Shown piece after piece: positions 18,137-31,011 of a stretch of DNA of 64,000 nucleotides. The DNA comes from Aliivibrio sp. 1S175. GTDB lineage: Bacteria > Pseudomonadota > Gammaproteobacteria > Enterobacterales > Vibrionaceae. A program made the position numbers and the translations under genes. The notes beneath the pieces are model-generated. The model saw only the letters and a list, made by a program, of their open reading frames with translations, was not told where the DNA came from and searched no databases. How positions within the stretch are numbered: position 1 is the stretch's first letter; each line of letters begins with the position of its first letter. The DNA lies in NCBI RefSeq assembly GCF_001690985.1, contig NZ_MAJS01000079.1, positions 310,001 through 374,000 on the forward strand, in the 5' to 3' direction.

Positions 18137-20374
18137 ATGGTCGCAGTTCGCGGAGCACATCTTAAGGAAAATGAAGAGTTCGAGTTGGGTGAATGGATTA
18201 CTAGCCTCGGACAAGATAAAAACACCTCAAAAAAAATGACTGAGGTGTATCAGCAATGCCAAGAATTAGTGGCTTCTAATGAAGACGGAGCACTTCTTTT
18301 GTGGCGCGGACGAGAGATGATCGAAATTCTGATCACCTTAAGTATGGATAAGCCAACGCTTATTGCTGCCTTGTTATTCCCTCTGGTTTCATCGGGTGTA
18401 TTAGACCGAGAAACGCTCGCAGAGAATTACAATAAAGAAATCGAAAAATTGATTGATGGCGTTGAAGAGATGGACGCCATTGGTCAACTAAATGCCTCTG
18501 TTGATGCGGAATCCGCGTCTTCTCAAGTGGATAATATTCGTCGAATGTTGCTTGCGATGGTGGATGATTTTCGTTGTGTGATCATAAAATTAGCGGAGCG
18601 TATTTGTAATTTACGTGAAGTGAAAAATGAATCAGATGAAATCCGTCGAGCAGCAGCTAAAGAGTGTAATAACTTATACGCACCATTGGCGAACCGTTTA
18701 GGTATTGGGCAGTTGAAATGGGAGATAGAAGATTACTCTTTCCGTTATCAACATCCAGATACTTATAAAAAAATTGCCAAGCAATTGTCTGAACGTCGTA
18801 TCGTTCGTGAGCAGTATATCGAGGATTTTGTTACTGGATTGAGTGATGAAATGCATGAGTACAACATCAATGCAGAAGTCAGTGGGCGTCCTAAGCATAT
18901 CTATAGCATCTGGCGTAAGATGCAGAAAAAAAGTTTGGCGTTTGATGAGTTATTTGATGTTCGTGCCGTCCGTATTATTGCGGATAAGTTGCAAGATTGC
19001 TATGCAGCTCTTGGGGTTGTGCATACTCGATTTAAACACTTACCAAGTGAGTTTGATGATTACGTAGCGAATCCGAAGCCGAATGGTTACCAATCGATTC
19101 ATACCGTTGTATTGGGCCCTGAAGGCAAAACGATTGAGATCCAGATCCGCACCAAGGATATGCATGAAGACTCAGAGCTTGGGGTCGCTGCACACTGGAA
19201 ATACAAAGAAGGCTCATCAAACAGCAGTCGTAGTGGTTATGATGAAAAAATAACATGGTTACGCAAGTTGCTTGATTGGCAAGAAGAGATGTCAGATTCC
19301 GGCGAAATGCTTGATGAGCTGCGAAGCCAAGTATTTGATGACAGAGTCTATGCCTTTACACCTCGTGGTGATGTGGTCGATTTGCCAATGGGCGCAACAC
19401 CATTAGATTTTGCGTATCATATTCACTCAGAAGTTGGTCATCGTTGTATTGGTGCAAAAGTAGGGGGGCGAATCGTTCCATTTACGCATCAACTCACTAT
19501 GGGTGATCAAGTTGAAATTATTACTCAAAAAGAACCAAACCCATCACGAGATTGGTTGAATCCTACGTTAGGTTTTGTTAACTCAGGACGTGCTCGAGCT
19601 AAAATTAATGCATGGTTTAGAAAGCAAAGTCGTGAAAAAAACCTTGATGCAGGTAAGGACATTTTAGAGGTTGAATTAGCAAAAATTGGAGCAACATTAA
19701 AAGACGCTGAGCAATATGCATTGAAGCGTTTTAATGTGAATTCAACAGATGAATTATTTGCTGGTGTTGGTAGTGGTGATCTACGTATTAACCAAGTCAT
19801 TAATCACATCAATGCTCTTGTTAATAAACCAACGGCAGAGCAAGAAGATCAAAAAGTATTAGAACAACTGCAAGAGTTAGAAGCTAAAGCTCAAGCTCAT
19901 GCGCAAGCACAAAATAAAAAGCGTAACGACGCCGTTGTGGTTGAAGGGGTGGATAATTTAATGACCCACCTTGCACGTTGTTGCCAGCCAATCCCAGGAG
20001 ACCCAATATCGGGTTATATCACTCAGGGGCGGGGTATTTCGGTTCACCGTAGTGATTGCGACCAGTTAAATGAACTGCGCCATCATGCGGCAGAACGTAT
20101 TATTGATACGGTGTGGGGAAATGGCTTTGTTGGCTCTTATATTTTAACATTACGTATAACAGCAATGGATCGAACGGGTTTATTAAAAGATCTTACAAGC
20201 TTGTTTGCTAATGAAAAAGTAAAAGTGTCAGGTATGAAAAGTCGAAATGATTATAAGAAACAACTGACTATAATGGATTTTGATTTAGAAGTATTTAATG
20301 CCGATATTCTTGGTCGATTAATAACAAGAGTAGAGCAAGTTAAAGACGTTATAGAAGCGATGCGATTATCATAA
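18137..20374 (+). CDS. relA: GTP pyrophosphokinase RelA
   Basis: RelA makes (p)ppGpp on ribosomes carrying uncharged tRNA, starting the stringent response. The 745 residues contain an inactive HD-type hydrolase region, the synthetase domain (residues about 240-360, with RPKHIYSIWRKM and PKPNGYQSIHT), a TGS domain (about 410-470), a helical/zinc-finger region with a CC pair near residue 615, and a C-terminal ACT domain. An AGGAAACG ribosome-binding site precedes the ATG. It is followed by its own terminator and then, unusually, a flagellin gene before mazG. Confidence 0.97.
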   Translation: MVAVRGAHLKENEEFELGEWITSLGQDKNTSKKMTEVYQQCQELVASNEDGALLLWRGREMIEILITLSMDKPTLIAALLFPLVSSGVLDRETLAENYNKEIEKLIDGVEEMDAIGQLNASVDAESASSQVDNIRRMLLAMVDDFRCVIIKLAERICNLREVKNESDEIRRAAAKECNNLYAPLANRLGIGQLKWEIEDYSFRYQHPDTYKKIAKQLSERRIVREQYIEDFVTGLSDEMHEYNINAEVSGRPKHIYSIWRKMQKKSLAFDELFDVRAVRIIADKLQDCYAALGVVHTRFKHLPSEFDDYVANPKPNGYQSIHTVVLGPEGKTIEIQIRTKDMHEDSELGVAAHWKYKEGSSNSSRSGYDEKITWLRKLLDWQEEMSDSGEMLDELRSQVFDDRVYAFTPRGDVVDLPMGATPLDFAYHIHSEVGHRCIGAKVGGRIVPFTHQLTMGDQVEIITQKEPNPSRDWLNPTLGFVNSGRARAKINAWFRKQSREKNLDAGKDILEVELAKIGATLKDAEQYALKRFNVNSTDELFAGVGSGDLRINQVINHINALVNKPTAEQEDQKVLEQLQELEAKAQAHAQAQNKKRNDAVVVEGVDNLMTHLARCCQPIPGDPISGYITQGRGISVHRSDCDQLNELRHHAAERIIDTVWGNGFVGSYILTLRITAMDRTGLLKDLTSLFANEKVKVSGMKSRNDYKKQLTIMDFDLEVFNADILGRLITRVEQVKDVIEAMRLS

Positions 20375-20431
20375 TCAAATAGCTGAGATAGAGTGTTTGC
20401 ATAAATCATTGATAAATAATGATTATATTTT

Positions 20432-20468
20432 AAAGCCGAATGTTATTTATAGCATTTGGCTTTTTTAT
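20432..20468 (+). terminator. terminator after relA
   Basis: An 11-bp stem (AAAGCCGAATG at 20432-20442 with 20453-20463, one G-U pair) is followed by a run of six T. It isolates relA from the downstream flagellin gene. Confidence 0.85.
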
Positions 20469-20480
20469 TGGAAAAAAATC

Positions 20481-20507
20481 TCAAGTTATAAACTCTCAGG
20501 CCGTAAA
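20481..20507 (+). promoter_or_regulatory. sigma-28 (FliA) type promoter of the flagellin gene
   Basis: TCAAGTTA, an 11-base spacer and GCCGTAAA match the FliA consensus (TAAAGTTT, N11, GCCGATAA) closely in sequence and exactly in spacing. The motif lies about 70 bases upstream of the flagellin ATG and just past the relA terminator. Confidence 0.8.
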
Positions 20508-20578
20508 TAAAGGTATCAACGATGAATTATAGGCTTCTTATCCTATAACAATAAGTGAAGCCGACCGGAGTAAACATC

Positions 20579-21712
20579 ATGGCAATTTCAGTAAATACAA
20601 ACATTTCAGCAATGACAGCACAGCGTTATATGAATAATGCAACGGCAGCTCAAACTGATTCAATGGAGAAATTGTCTTCAGGTTCAAAAATCAACAGCGC
20701 TGCTGATGATGCTTCTGGTCTGCAAATTTCAAATCGTATGACAGCACAAACTCGTGGTTTGGACGTTGCTGTTCGCAATGCTAATGATGGTATGTCAATT
20801 GCACAAACAGCTGAAGGCGCAATGAAAGAAACGACCAACGTACTTCAACGTTTACGTGACTTATCGCTACAATCGTCAAATGGCTCAAATACCGACGCGG
20901 ATCGCCAAGCAATGCAAGAAGAAGCGAGTTCACTGACTGATGAGCTGAACCGTATTGCTGAAACAACTTCTTTTGGTGGTACTCGTTTAATTAACGGTGA
21001 GTTTGGCACAAAATCTTTCCAAATTGGTGCTGATTCAGGTGAAGCAGTGGCAATGACGCTAAACAGCATGCGTGCTGATGAATCAACAATGGGTGGTAAA
21101 TCTTACTTTTCAGAAGAAGGCCGCGACATTAATTGGACTGTAGACAAAGAAAATACACAATTCAATGTGACTTATAACGATAAAATAGGTAACGAACAAA
21201 AGATCAACATTACAGCAAAAGCGGGTGATGATATCGAAGAGTTAGCGACTTACATTAATGGTCAAACAAATGAGTTAAGTGCTTCTGTTACTGAAGACGG
21301 TGTGCTTCAAGTATTCATGTCAGGCGAAACCATCTCTTCACCATTAGAATTCAATGGCTCTCTAGCAAACGAATTGAAAATGGGTGGAGAATCAGATGAT
21401 ACTGTTGCTTCTATGGATTTGACAACCGTTGGTGGCGCTCAGCGTTCAATTGACGTGATTGATGCTGCTCTGGAATTCGTTGATAGCAATCGTGCTGATT
21501 TAGGTGCTTTCCAAAATCGTTTCGAAAGTGCAATTAAAAACCTAACGAACATCAATGAAAATATTACTGATTCAAACAGTCAGATTAAAGACACTGATTT
21601 TGCAAAAGAGACAACGAACTTAACGAAAAATCAAATTTTAAGCCAATCAAGCTCTTCAATTTTTGCTCAAGCGAAACAAGCGCCAAATATGGCAATGAGC
21701 TTATTAGGCTAA
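20579..21712 (+). CDS. flaF: flagellin, orphan copy (FlaF-like)
   Basis: This 377-residue flagellin has the conserved N-terminal D0/D1 helices ([30 protein letters not shown]) and the C-terminal D1/D0 helices ending in MAMSLLG. A variable central part of roughly 150 residues lies between them. Vibrios carry several flagellin genes, mostly clustered with other flagellar genes, and this one stands alone between relA and mazG. The ATG at 20579 follows GGAG; an in-frame upstream GTG would add eight residues unlike flagellin. A FliA-type promoter precedes it. The name flaF follows my memory of the orphan A. fischeri flagellin and is less certain than the family. Confidence 0.93.
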   Translation: MAISVNTNISAMTAQRYMNNATAAQTDSMEKLSSGSKINSAADDASGLQISNRMTAQTRGLDVAVRNANDGMSIAQTAEGAMKETTNVLQRLRDLSLQSSNGSNTDADRQAMQEEASSLTDELNRIAETTSFGGTRLINGEFGTKSFQIGADSGEAVAMTLNSMRADESTMGGKSYFSEEGRDINWTVDKENTQFNVTYNDKIGNEQKINITAKAGDDIEELATYINGQTNELSASVTEDGVLQVFMSGETISSPLEFNGSLANELKMGGESDDTVASMDLTTVGGAQRSIDVIDAALEFVDSNRADLGAFQNRFESAIKNLTNINENITDSNSQIKDTDFAKETTNLTKNQILSQSSSSIFAQAKQAPNMAMSLLG

Positions 21713-21764
21713 GCTTTGTGAAGTGAAAAGATAAGCAGCCTTAACATAAGGTATATGAATTTTG

Positions 21765-21799
21765 AAAAAGCGATGACTATAATGGTTATCGCTTTTTTT
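21765..21799 (+). terminator. terminator after the flagellin gene
   Basis: A 13-bp stem (21765-21777 with 21785-21797, core AAAAAGCGAT) with a T-run follows the flagellin stop by about 50 bases and precedes the mazG ribosome-binding site. Confidence 0.85.
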
Positions 21800-21821
21800 G
21801 TTTTTAATCAAAGGTAAACCT

Positions 21822-22643
21822 ATGACAAGCTCAAATAATATTGAACAATTGCTCTCAATTATGACGCAACTACGTGACAAAGAATCTGGTTGTCCGTGGG
21901 ATCGAAAGCAAACCTTTGATTCTATTATTCCACACACCATAGAAGAGACGTATGAAGTGGTGGACGCTATTCATAAGAAGGACTGGATCAATTTAAAGGA
22001 AGAATTAGGGGATTTACTATTCCAAGTTATCTTCTATGCTCAAATGGCTAAAGAAGAGCAATTATTTGATTTTAGTGATGTCGTCGATACCTTAAATGAA
22101 AAATTGGTTCGTCGTCATCCTCATGTTTTTGGAGATGAAACTTTTTTATCAGAAGAAGAAATTACGGCCAATTGGGATAAAGTGAAGCAAAAAGAGCGTC
22201 TAGATAAAGAATTATTAGAAGATAATGTCCCTTCTCAAAAAAGTATTTTAGATTCAATTCCTGCGGCATTACCTGGCTTATTGAGAGCCAATAAAATCCA
22301 AAAACAATGTGCAAAGGTCGGTTTTGATTGGGATCAGCTACAACCTGTCGCCGATAAGGTCAATGAAGAGGTTGCTGAGGTACTTGAAGAAGCATTCAAA
22401 ATACCAAGGGATGAAAAGAAGCTTGAAGAAGAATTGGGCGATTTACTTTTTGCTACTGTAAATTTTTCTCGTCATTTAGGAAAAAATCCTGAGCAAGCAT
22501 TGTGTAAAGCAAATGATAAATTTGAGCGTCGTTTTCGCCAAATTGAAGCGAACGTCGCCAAAAAGAATAAAAAAATACAACAATGTGATTTAAATGAACT
22601 AGACTTTGAGTGGGAAAATGTGAAGCGAAGTGAGCGGAATTGA
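21822..22643 (+). CDS. mazG: nucleoside triphosphate pyrophosphohydrolase MazG
   Basis: MazG hydrolyses nucleoside triphosphates to monophosphates and pyrophosphate and is linked to (p)ppGpp control and housecleaning. Two MazG domains are visible: the N-terminal one with CPWDRKQTF and EELGDLLFQV, and the C-terminal one with a second EELGDLLFA motif near residue 205. The ATG at 21822 follows AAAGG; an upstream TTG would add eight residues. The 273-residue length fits. It normally follows relA directly, but here a flagellin gene lies between them. Confidence 0.96.
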   Translation: MTSSNNIEQLLSIMTQLRDKESGCPWDRKQTFDSIIPHTIEETYEVVDAIHKKDWINLKEELGDLLFQVIFYAQMAKEEQLFDFSDVVDTLNEKLVRRHPHVFGDETFLSEEEITANWDKVKQKERLDKELLEDNVPSQKSILDSIPAALPGLLRANKIQKQCAKVGFDWDQLQPVADKVNEEVAEVLEEAFKIPRDEKKLEEELGDLLFATVNFSRHLGKNPEQALCKANDKFERRFRQIEANVAKKNKKIQQCDLNELDFEWENVKRSERN

Positions 22644-22770
22644 TTTGGAGCAAAAAATAAATCAATTAACTGTGATACTTTTCACGTTGTGGCCATAAAG
22701 CGGTTCTGGTATATTCATTTCCCGTCCAGATAATATCCATTTTATTCCTCATTACACCAATTTCAGGTAA

Positions 22771-24414
<1,644 letters not shown>

Positions 24415-24466
24415 TAGGATTTACGGATAGCTGCTCAATGTTGCAGCAGCTATTTTTAGCTTTTAA

Positions 24467-25789
<1,323 letters not shown>

Positions 25790-25848
25790 TCTCAATTTTT
25801 GAGAATATGACTTAATTCTTTAATCGTTCGATTAGAATTTAGATATAA

Positions 25849-25877
25849 AAACCGTCTCATTTGAGGCGGTTTTTTTT
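25849..25877 (+). terminator. terminator after eno
   Basis: A 10-bp stem (AAACCGTCTC with GAGGCGGTTT, one G-U pair) closes a short loop and is followed by eight T residues. It ends the pyrG-eno transcript. Confidence 0.92.
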
Positions 25878-25971
25878 ATTTCCGCTATACAGCTAGTGAA
25901 GTTCTAATGATGGATTGATATAGTTAGCGCTTCTTTCTATTGTTACTCATTTATTTATTGTCGGAGCTATT

Positions 25972-26256
25972 ATGCGAGCATTCGCCGTTTTATTAATTAT
26001 TGCTTTGGGTTGGCTGCAATATACCCTATGGTTTGGAAAAAATGGCATGGCGGATTACGCTCAAGTATCTAATGATGTTCAACTTCAAGAGGAAGTGAAT
26101 CAGGGATTACGTAATCGAAATGGGCAAATGTTTGCTGAAATAGACGACTTAAGAAAAGGTTCAGCAGCAATAGAAGAACGAGCTCGGCATGAATTGGGGA
26201 TGATCAAAGAAGGTGAAACATTTTATCGAATTATTGATGAAAATAGTGAGGGATAA
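25972..26256 (+). CDS. ftsB: cell division protein FtsB
   Basis: FtsB is a small bitopic membrane protein that forms the FtsQLB complex at the divisome. The 94 residues show one N-terminal membrane segment (about residues 3-20), then a coiled-coil region rich in Gln, Asn and Glu, and the conserved end with [14 protein letters not shown]. It precedes ispD by a few bases, the conserved gammaproteobacterial arrangement. Confidence 0.95.
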   Translation: MRAFAVLLIIALGWLQYTLWFGKNGMADYAQVSNDVQLQEEVNQGLRNRNGQMFAEIDDLRKGSAAIEERARHELGMIKEGETFYRIIDENSEG

Positions 26257-26259
26257 TTG

Positions 26260-26979
26260 ATGACATCTTCACTGAATTATTCAATTACCGCGATAGTACC
26301 TGCCGCAGGGGTGGGGAGTCGCATGAAGGCAGATCGTCCGAAGCAATATTTACTCTTAAATGATAAGACGGTTTTAGAACATACCATTGAACAATTACTG
26401 GCTTATCCTGCTATCGATAACGTGATTGTTGCAGTTAGTGATACAGACCCTTACTTTAATGATTTAACCGTAGCAAAAAACAAGCGGGTTATTCGAGTTT
26501 CTGGAGGTTCAGAGCGTGCTGATTCAGTGCTCTCTGGGTTAGCTTATGCAAAAGATAATCATTTAAGTGAATGGGTTATGGTTCATGATGCTGCGCGTCC
26601 TTGTATCCGTCATAGCGATATTGATAAACTTATTAAAAATGTAATTCCCTCTCATATCGGCGGTATTCTCGCATCCCCCGTTCGCGATACAATGAAACAA
26701 GCGACGTTTGAACAACAAATAAATAAAACCATTGATCGAAGTGTTTTATGGCATGCATTGACACCCCAATTGTTCACTACTGAATTGTTATATACCGCAT
26801 TAAAAACAGGATTAGAGCAAGGGTTATCTATTACGGATGAATCTTCTGCCATAGAATTCATGGGATATCAGCCTAAACTCATCCAAGGCAGATCCGATAA
26901 TTTAAAGATAACTCAGCCTGAAGATCTTGAGTTAGCAGAGTACTATCTCCAAAAAATGAAAAAGGAAATCTACAAATGA
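26260..26979 (+). CDS. ispD: 2-C-methyl-D-erythritol 4-phosphate cytidylyltransferase IspD
   Basis: IspD couples methylerythritol phosphate to CTP in the MEP isoprenoid pathway. The nucleotide-binding motif [19 protein letters not shown] opens the protein, and VHDAARPC and DESSAIE motifs follow in the 239-residue chain. ATG at 26260 is preferred over a TTG one codon earlier. The stop overlaps the ispF ATG by four bases, so the two consecutive pathway enzymes are co-translated. Confidence 0.97.
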   Translation: MTSSLNYSITAIVPAAGVGSRMKADRPKQYLLLNDKTVLEHTIEQLLAYPAIDNVIVAVSDTDPYFNDLTVAKNKRVIRVSGGSERADSVLSGLAYAKDNHLSEWVMVHDAARPCIRHSDIDKLIKNVIPSHIGGILASPVRDTMKQATFEQQINKTIDRSVLWHALTPQLFTTELLYTALKTGLEQGLSITDESSAIEFMGYQPKLIQGRSDNLKITQPEDLELAEYYLQKMKKEIYK

Positions 26980-27455
26980 GAATTGGACACGGTTTTGATG
27001 TACATAAATTTGGTGGAGAAGGTCCCGTTATTATAGGTGGCGTCAGCGTTCCTTATGAACAAGGATTAATTGCTCATTCTGATGGTGATGTTGCGTTGCA
27101 TGCATTGTGTGATGCCTTGCTTGGTGCGATCGCCGAAGGCGATATTGGACGTCATTTCCCAGATACCGATGATAAGTGGAAAGGGGCAGACAGCCGTGCA
27201 TTATTGCGTGATGTTTATCGTCGTGTAAAAGAGAAAGGGTTAGAATTAGGGAATGCAGATGTCACCATCATTGCACAAGCCCCTAAAATGGCACCGCATA
27301 TTCATAATATGTGTGTGGCCATTGCTGAAGATTTAGAAACAAGTTTGGATAATGTGAACGTAAAAGCGACCACATCCGAACGTTTAGGCTTTACAGGTAG
27401 AAAAGAAGGCATTGCTTGTGAAGCAGTAGTGCTGTTAGTTAAAAAATCTTATTAA
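26976..27455 (+). CDS. ispF: 2-C-methyl-D-erythritol 2,4-cyclodiphosphate synthase IspF
   Basis: IspF cyclises CDP-methylerythritol 2-phosphate in the MEP pathway. The metal-binding start [12 protein letters not shown], the [18 protein letters not shown] segment and the C-terminal [17 protein letters not shown] are all present in a 159-residue trimeric-type enzyme. The ATG lies inside the last codons of ispD (ATGA-type overlap). truD follows 14 bases after the stop. Confidence 0.98.
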   Translation: MRIGHGFDVHKFGGEGPVIIGGVSVPYEQGLIAHSDGDVALHALCDALLGAIAEGDIGRHFPDTDDKWKGADSRALLRDVYRRVKEKGLELGNADVTIIAQAPKMAPHIHNMCVAIAEDLETSLDNVNVKATTSERLGFTGRKEGIACEAVVLLVKKSY

Positions 27456-27469
27456 TTAGAGACAAACTT

Positions 27470-28516
27470 ATGTCAGACATCATGTCTACTTTTTCATGGT
27501 TATACGGAAAGCCAGTTGCAACTGGTAAATTAAAACAATTACCTGAGCATTTCATTGTAAAAGAAGTGTTAGGGTATGAGTTCACCGGTAAAGGTGAGCA
27601 CTTAATGGTTAAGATCCGTAAAACGGGTGAAAACACCAAGTACGTAGCGAACGAATTAGCAAAATTTTGTGGTGTAAAATCAAAAGATATTAGTTGGGCT
27701 GGTCTGAAAGATCGCCATGCAATCACAGAACAATGGTTAAGTGTTCACTTACCAAAAAGTGATCACCTTAAGTTTGCTTTATTTGAAGCTACGCATCCCG
27801 GTGTTGAAATTCTAGAAATGACACGCCACAACAAAAAATTGCGTCCTGGCGATCTTTTAGGTAATAGTTTCCAGTTAATTGCGACTGAAGTGACTGACAT
27901 GGATGATGTACTGTCTCGTTTAGAGAAAGTAAAAGTATCTGGTGTGCCAAATTACTTTGGTGCACAACGTTTTGGTCATGAAGGTAATAACGTCATCGAG
28001 GCACGTCGTTGGGGGCGTGAAAATGTACGCACTCGTGATAATACAAAGCGTAGTTTTTACTTGTCAGCTGCTCGTTCATGGATCTTTAATCAGATTATTT
28101 CTCAAAGAATAACAGAGGGTTACTTCTCTCTACCTGTGGATGGTGATATTCTACTTGATCATAATGGCCGTACGGTTAATGAGAATGTGACCTCTGAAGA
28201 AAGCATTCAAAAAATTCAAAATAATGAATGGTCAATCAGTGCAGCATTAGCTGGTGATAATCAGCTACCAACGACTGAAACAGCATTAACGTTAGAGCAA
28301 CCACAGCTTGATGCGGAACCAGATTTAATGGCTCTTGTTCGTGGTAACCGTATGAGGCATGAACGCCGTGCTATTGAGTTACACCCTGAGAACCTAAGTT
28401 GGTCAGCTGATGGGGATACGTTAACTCTTAATTTCTCTTTAACATCAGGCAGTTTTGCTACGGTTATCGTACGTGAATTATTGCAAGAAATTGAAGTGGA
28501 ACGTACATACGAATAA
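27470..28516 (+). CDS. truD: tRNA pseudouridine(13) synthase TruD
   Basis: TruD makes pseudouridine 13 in glutamate tRNAs. The catalytic aspartate lies in GLKDRHAITEQW near residue 83. The family segments PNYFGAQRFG and YLSAARSWIFN follow, and the 348-residue length matches. Two nearby ATG starts exist at the N-terminus (MSDIM); the first is used here. The gene lies in the standard ispF-truD-surE-pcm order. Confidence 0.97.
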   Translation: MSDIMSTFSWLYGKPVATGKLKQLPEHFIVKEVLGYEFTGKGEHLMVKIRKTGENTKYVANELAKFCGVKSKDISWAGLKDRHAITEQWLSVHLPKSDHLKFALFEATHPGVEILEMTRHNKKLRPGDLLGNSFQLIATEVTDMDDVLSRLEKVKVSGVPNYFGAQRFGHEGNNVIEARRWGRENVRTRDNTKRSFYLSAARSWIFNQIISQRITEGYFSLPVDGDILLDHNGRTVNENVTSEESIQKIQNNEWSISAALAGDNQLPTTETALTLEQPQLDAEPDLMALVRGNRMRHERRAIELHPENLSWSADGDTLTLNFSLTSGSFATVIVRELLQEIEVERTYE

Positions 28517-28546
28517 TTCGATTTAGAGAAAGAAGCGGAGATAAGA

Positions 28547-29308
28547 GTGAATAAATTACGCATACTATTAAGTAATGATGATGGTGTTTTTGCAGAAGGG
28601 ATCAATACCCTCGCGGCAGTATTATCAGATATTGCGGATATTACGATTGTTGCCCCTGACCGTAATCGCTCGGGAGCATCTAACTCACTTACTCTTGAAT
28701 CGCCACTTCGAGTTCGACAAATTGAACAAAATATTCATTCAGTGCAAGGTACGCCGACCGATTGTGTGCATTTTGCATTGAATGAATTAATGAAAGATGA
28801 CCTCCCTGATTTAATCATTACGGGTATAAATCATGGTGCAAACTTGGGTGATGATACTTTATACTCAGGAACCGTTGCGGGGGCTACAGAAGGGCACTTT
28901 CTAGGGTTACCAGCAATAGCAATGTCTTTAGTCGGGCGCACGTATTTTGATACAGCAGCTCAAGTTGCTTTAGAGTTAGTGACAATGCATTTAAAAACCC
29001 CGCTGACTACAGAACGGGTGTTAAATGTAAATGTCCCTGATTGTGAGTATTCTCAAATTGCCTCTTGGGAAGTAACTCGCCTGGGTGCAAGGCATCATGC
29101 AGAAAGTATGATTAAAGACACCGATCCTCGAGGAGAAACCATTTATTGGTTAGGTCCCCCAGGAAAGAAACAAGATGCAGGTAAGGGCACTGACTTCTAT
29201 GCAATTCAACATAACTGCGTGTCAGTTACCCCATTACAGGTAGATTTAACCGCTCATGATTCATTAGCTATGATGAGCGATTGGCTATCAATTGAGAGAT
29301 CTAATTAA
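28547..29308 (+). CDS. surE: 5'/3'-nucleotidase SurE
   Basis: SurE is a metal-dependent nucleotidase and exopolyphosphatase linked to stationary-phase survival. The metal-binding motif [12 protein letters not shown] is at the N-terminus, with [20 protein letters not shown] and GTPTDCV further on; 253 residues is typical. The start is GTG at 28547, with a purine-rich GCGGAG upstream. Its stop overlaps the pcm ATG by one base (TAATG). Confidence 0.97.
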   Translation: MNKLRILLSNDDGVFAEGINTLAAVLSDIADITIVAPDRNRSGASNSLTLESPLRVRQIEQNIHSVQGTPTDCVHFALNELMKDDLPDLIITGINHGANLGDDTLYSGTVAGATEGHFLGLPAIAMSLVGRTYFDTAAQVALELVTMHLKTPLTTERVLNVNVPDCEYSQIASWEVTRLGARHHAESMIKDTDPRGETIYWLGPPGKKQDAGKGTDFYAIQHNCVSVTPLQVDLTAHDSLAMMSDWLSIERSN

Positions 29309-29934
29309 TGCTTCATTCTCGCACTGAACTACTCGATCAATTTTTACGTCAACAAGGTATTCAAGATGAAGCGGTTTTGTCTGCTATTCGTTCTTTACCG
29401 CGTGAGCGATTTGTTCCTGAAGTGTTAGCACACCAAGCTTATCAAAATAATGCCTTGCCTATTGGGGAAGGACAAACTATCTCCCAGCCTTATATTGTTG
29501 CGAAAATGACCGAGCTACTCATGCTACAGCGAGAGTCAAATATTCTAGAAATAGGGACGGGTTCAGGTTATCAAACGGCAGTATTAGCGCAATTATTGGA
29601 TCATGTTAATTCGGTTGAACGAATTAAATCACTTCAATGGAATGCAAAGCGATTATTGAAACAATTAGATATATACAATATTTCAACAAAACATGCAGAT
29701 GGTTGGAAAGGGTGGAGAAATAAAAGCCCATTTGATGCAATCATTGTTACTGCGGCAGCAGAATCGATCCCGAATGATTTATTGTGGCAGTTAAAAGATG
29801 GCGGAAGATTGGTTATTCCTGTCGGAGATACCGAACAGCAGTTACTTCGAATTGTTCGTTGTGGAGATGAATTTCATTCAGAGGTCATAGAAGAAGTTCG
29901 TTTTGTTCCCTTAGTTGCAGGTGAATTAGCATAA
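29308..29934 (+). CDS. pcm: protein-L-isoaspartate O-methyltransferase
   Basis: Pcm repairs isoaspartyl residues in aged proteins by SAM-dependent methylation. The SAM motif [18 protein letters not shown] is present, together with the substrate-site segment [16 protein letters not shown]. The length of 208 residues is typical. It overlaps surE by one base, and nlpD begins five bases after its stop, so it lies inside the stationary-phase surE-pcm-nlpD-rpoS block. Confidence 0.97.
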   Translation: MLHSRTELLDQFLRQQGIQDEAVLSAIRSLPRERFVPEVLAHQAYQNNALPIGEGQTISQPYIVAKMTELLMLQRESNILEIGTGSGYQTAVLAQLLDHVNSVERIKSLQWNAKRLLKQLDIYNISTKHADGWKGWRNKSPFDAIIVTAAAESIPNDLLWQLKDGGRLVIPVGDTEQQLLRIVRCGDEFHSEVIEEVRFVPLVAGELA

Positions 29935-29939
29935 TCATA

Positions 29940-30956
29940 ATGAAAAAAATAATAATGACACCTTCTCGTTTGTGGCTTATCGCTGCAATTTTGACTCTAT
30001 TGCTTTCAGGCTGTTCTATGGGGCCTCATGGTCCTGCTCCTGTGTCTAGTGTAAATAAATCCAGTTCATCTTATGGTGGGGCAGAACGTGGCAGCTATAG
30101 AGGCAGTTATTATCGAGTAGAAAAAGGGGATACGTTATATTTTATTTCTTATGTTACTAATAAAGATGTCAAAGAGCTGATTGCTTATAATGAATTAAAA
30201 GCACCTTATGTTATTCACCCAGGACAAAAACTAAAATTGTGGGGGCCTAAATATATAGCTCCTGCTTATGGTGATGATGGGCATTTAGTTAGTAAGGCCG
30301 ACAGCTCTAAATCGACTAGTACAGCTGCCGTTGCCGTTGTTCCTATCGCTAATAATAAACCGAGTACGAAAGCTAAACCAACTGTGTCGGCTAGCACAAA
30401 ATCATCACCAGCACAAAAACAAAGTGCAAAAAAGGTTGAAAACACAAAATCTAAGGAGTATGTTAAATCTAACAAGTCGGTAACAACTGCAACATCAAAA
30501 CCGACAGTTAAAGCTAAACCGGTAGCTAAACCGGCAGCTAAACCAAAACCAGTACCTAAACCTAAATCAGTAGAAAAAAAATCGGAAAAGGTAGATTCAT
30601 GGTTATGGCCAACAAAAGGGCGAGTAATCGCTAAGTTCTCAACAGGAGACCAAGGAAATAAAGGGATAGATATTGCAGGCCAACGAGGTCAAGACATCAT
30701 ATCTACCGCAAAAGGAACAGTGGTTTATGCAGGTAACGCCTTAAGAGGTTATGGAAATTTAATTATTATTAAACATAACGAAAATTATTTAAGTGCTTAT
30801 GCTCACAATGAATCACTGTTTGTTAAAGAAGGCCAAAGTATCAATGCGGGACAAAAAATTGCATCAATGGGTAGCTCAAGTACGAGCAGCGTTCGTTTGC
30901 ATTTTGAGATCCGTTTTAGAGGGAAATCGGTAAATCCACAACGATATTTGCCATAA
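29940..30956 (+). CDS. nlpD: lipoprotein NlpD, activator of amidase AmiC
   Basis: NlpD is an outer-membrane lipoprotein that activates the cell-wall amidase AmiC at the septum. A signal peptide ends in the lipobox LLSGC (Cys 25). A LysM domain (about residues 55-98) is followed by a long linker rich in Lys, Ala and Pro, and then a LytM/M23 domain (about 225-335). The first metal-ligand His is replaced (NKGID in place of HxGxD), so the domain is predicted to lack peptidase activity, as is known for NlpD. In E. coli the main rpoS promoter lies within nlpD, and the same is likely here. Confidence 0.95.
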   Translation: MKKIIMTPSRLWLIAAILTLLLSGCSMGPHGPAPVSSVNKSSSSYGGAERGSYRGSYYRVEKGDTLYFISYVTNKDVKELIAYNELKAPYVIHPGQKLKLWGPKYIAPAYGDDGHLVSKADSSKSTSTAAVAVVPIANNKPSTKAKPTVSASTKSSPAQKQSAKKVENTKSKEYVKSNKSVTTATSKPTVKAKPVAKPAAKPKPVPKPKSVEKKSEKVDSWLWPTKGRVIAKFSTGDQGNKGIDIAGQRGQDIISTAKGTVVYAGNALRGYGNLIIIKHNENYLSAYAHNESLFVKEGQSINAGQKIASMGSSSTSSVRLHFEIRFRGKSVNPQRYLP

Positions 30957-31011
30957 CAGGGATGACATAGCTGAGTTGTAATGTCTTGCTGGCTCGCCAT
31001 GGGGAGGCGCT

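Noticed and set aside
30600-30950. NlpD as an active endopeptidase
   Set aside because: The first metal-binding His of the LytM site is replaced, which is normal for NlpD amidase activators.
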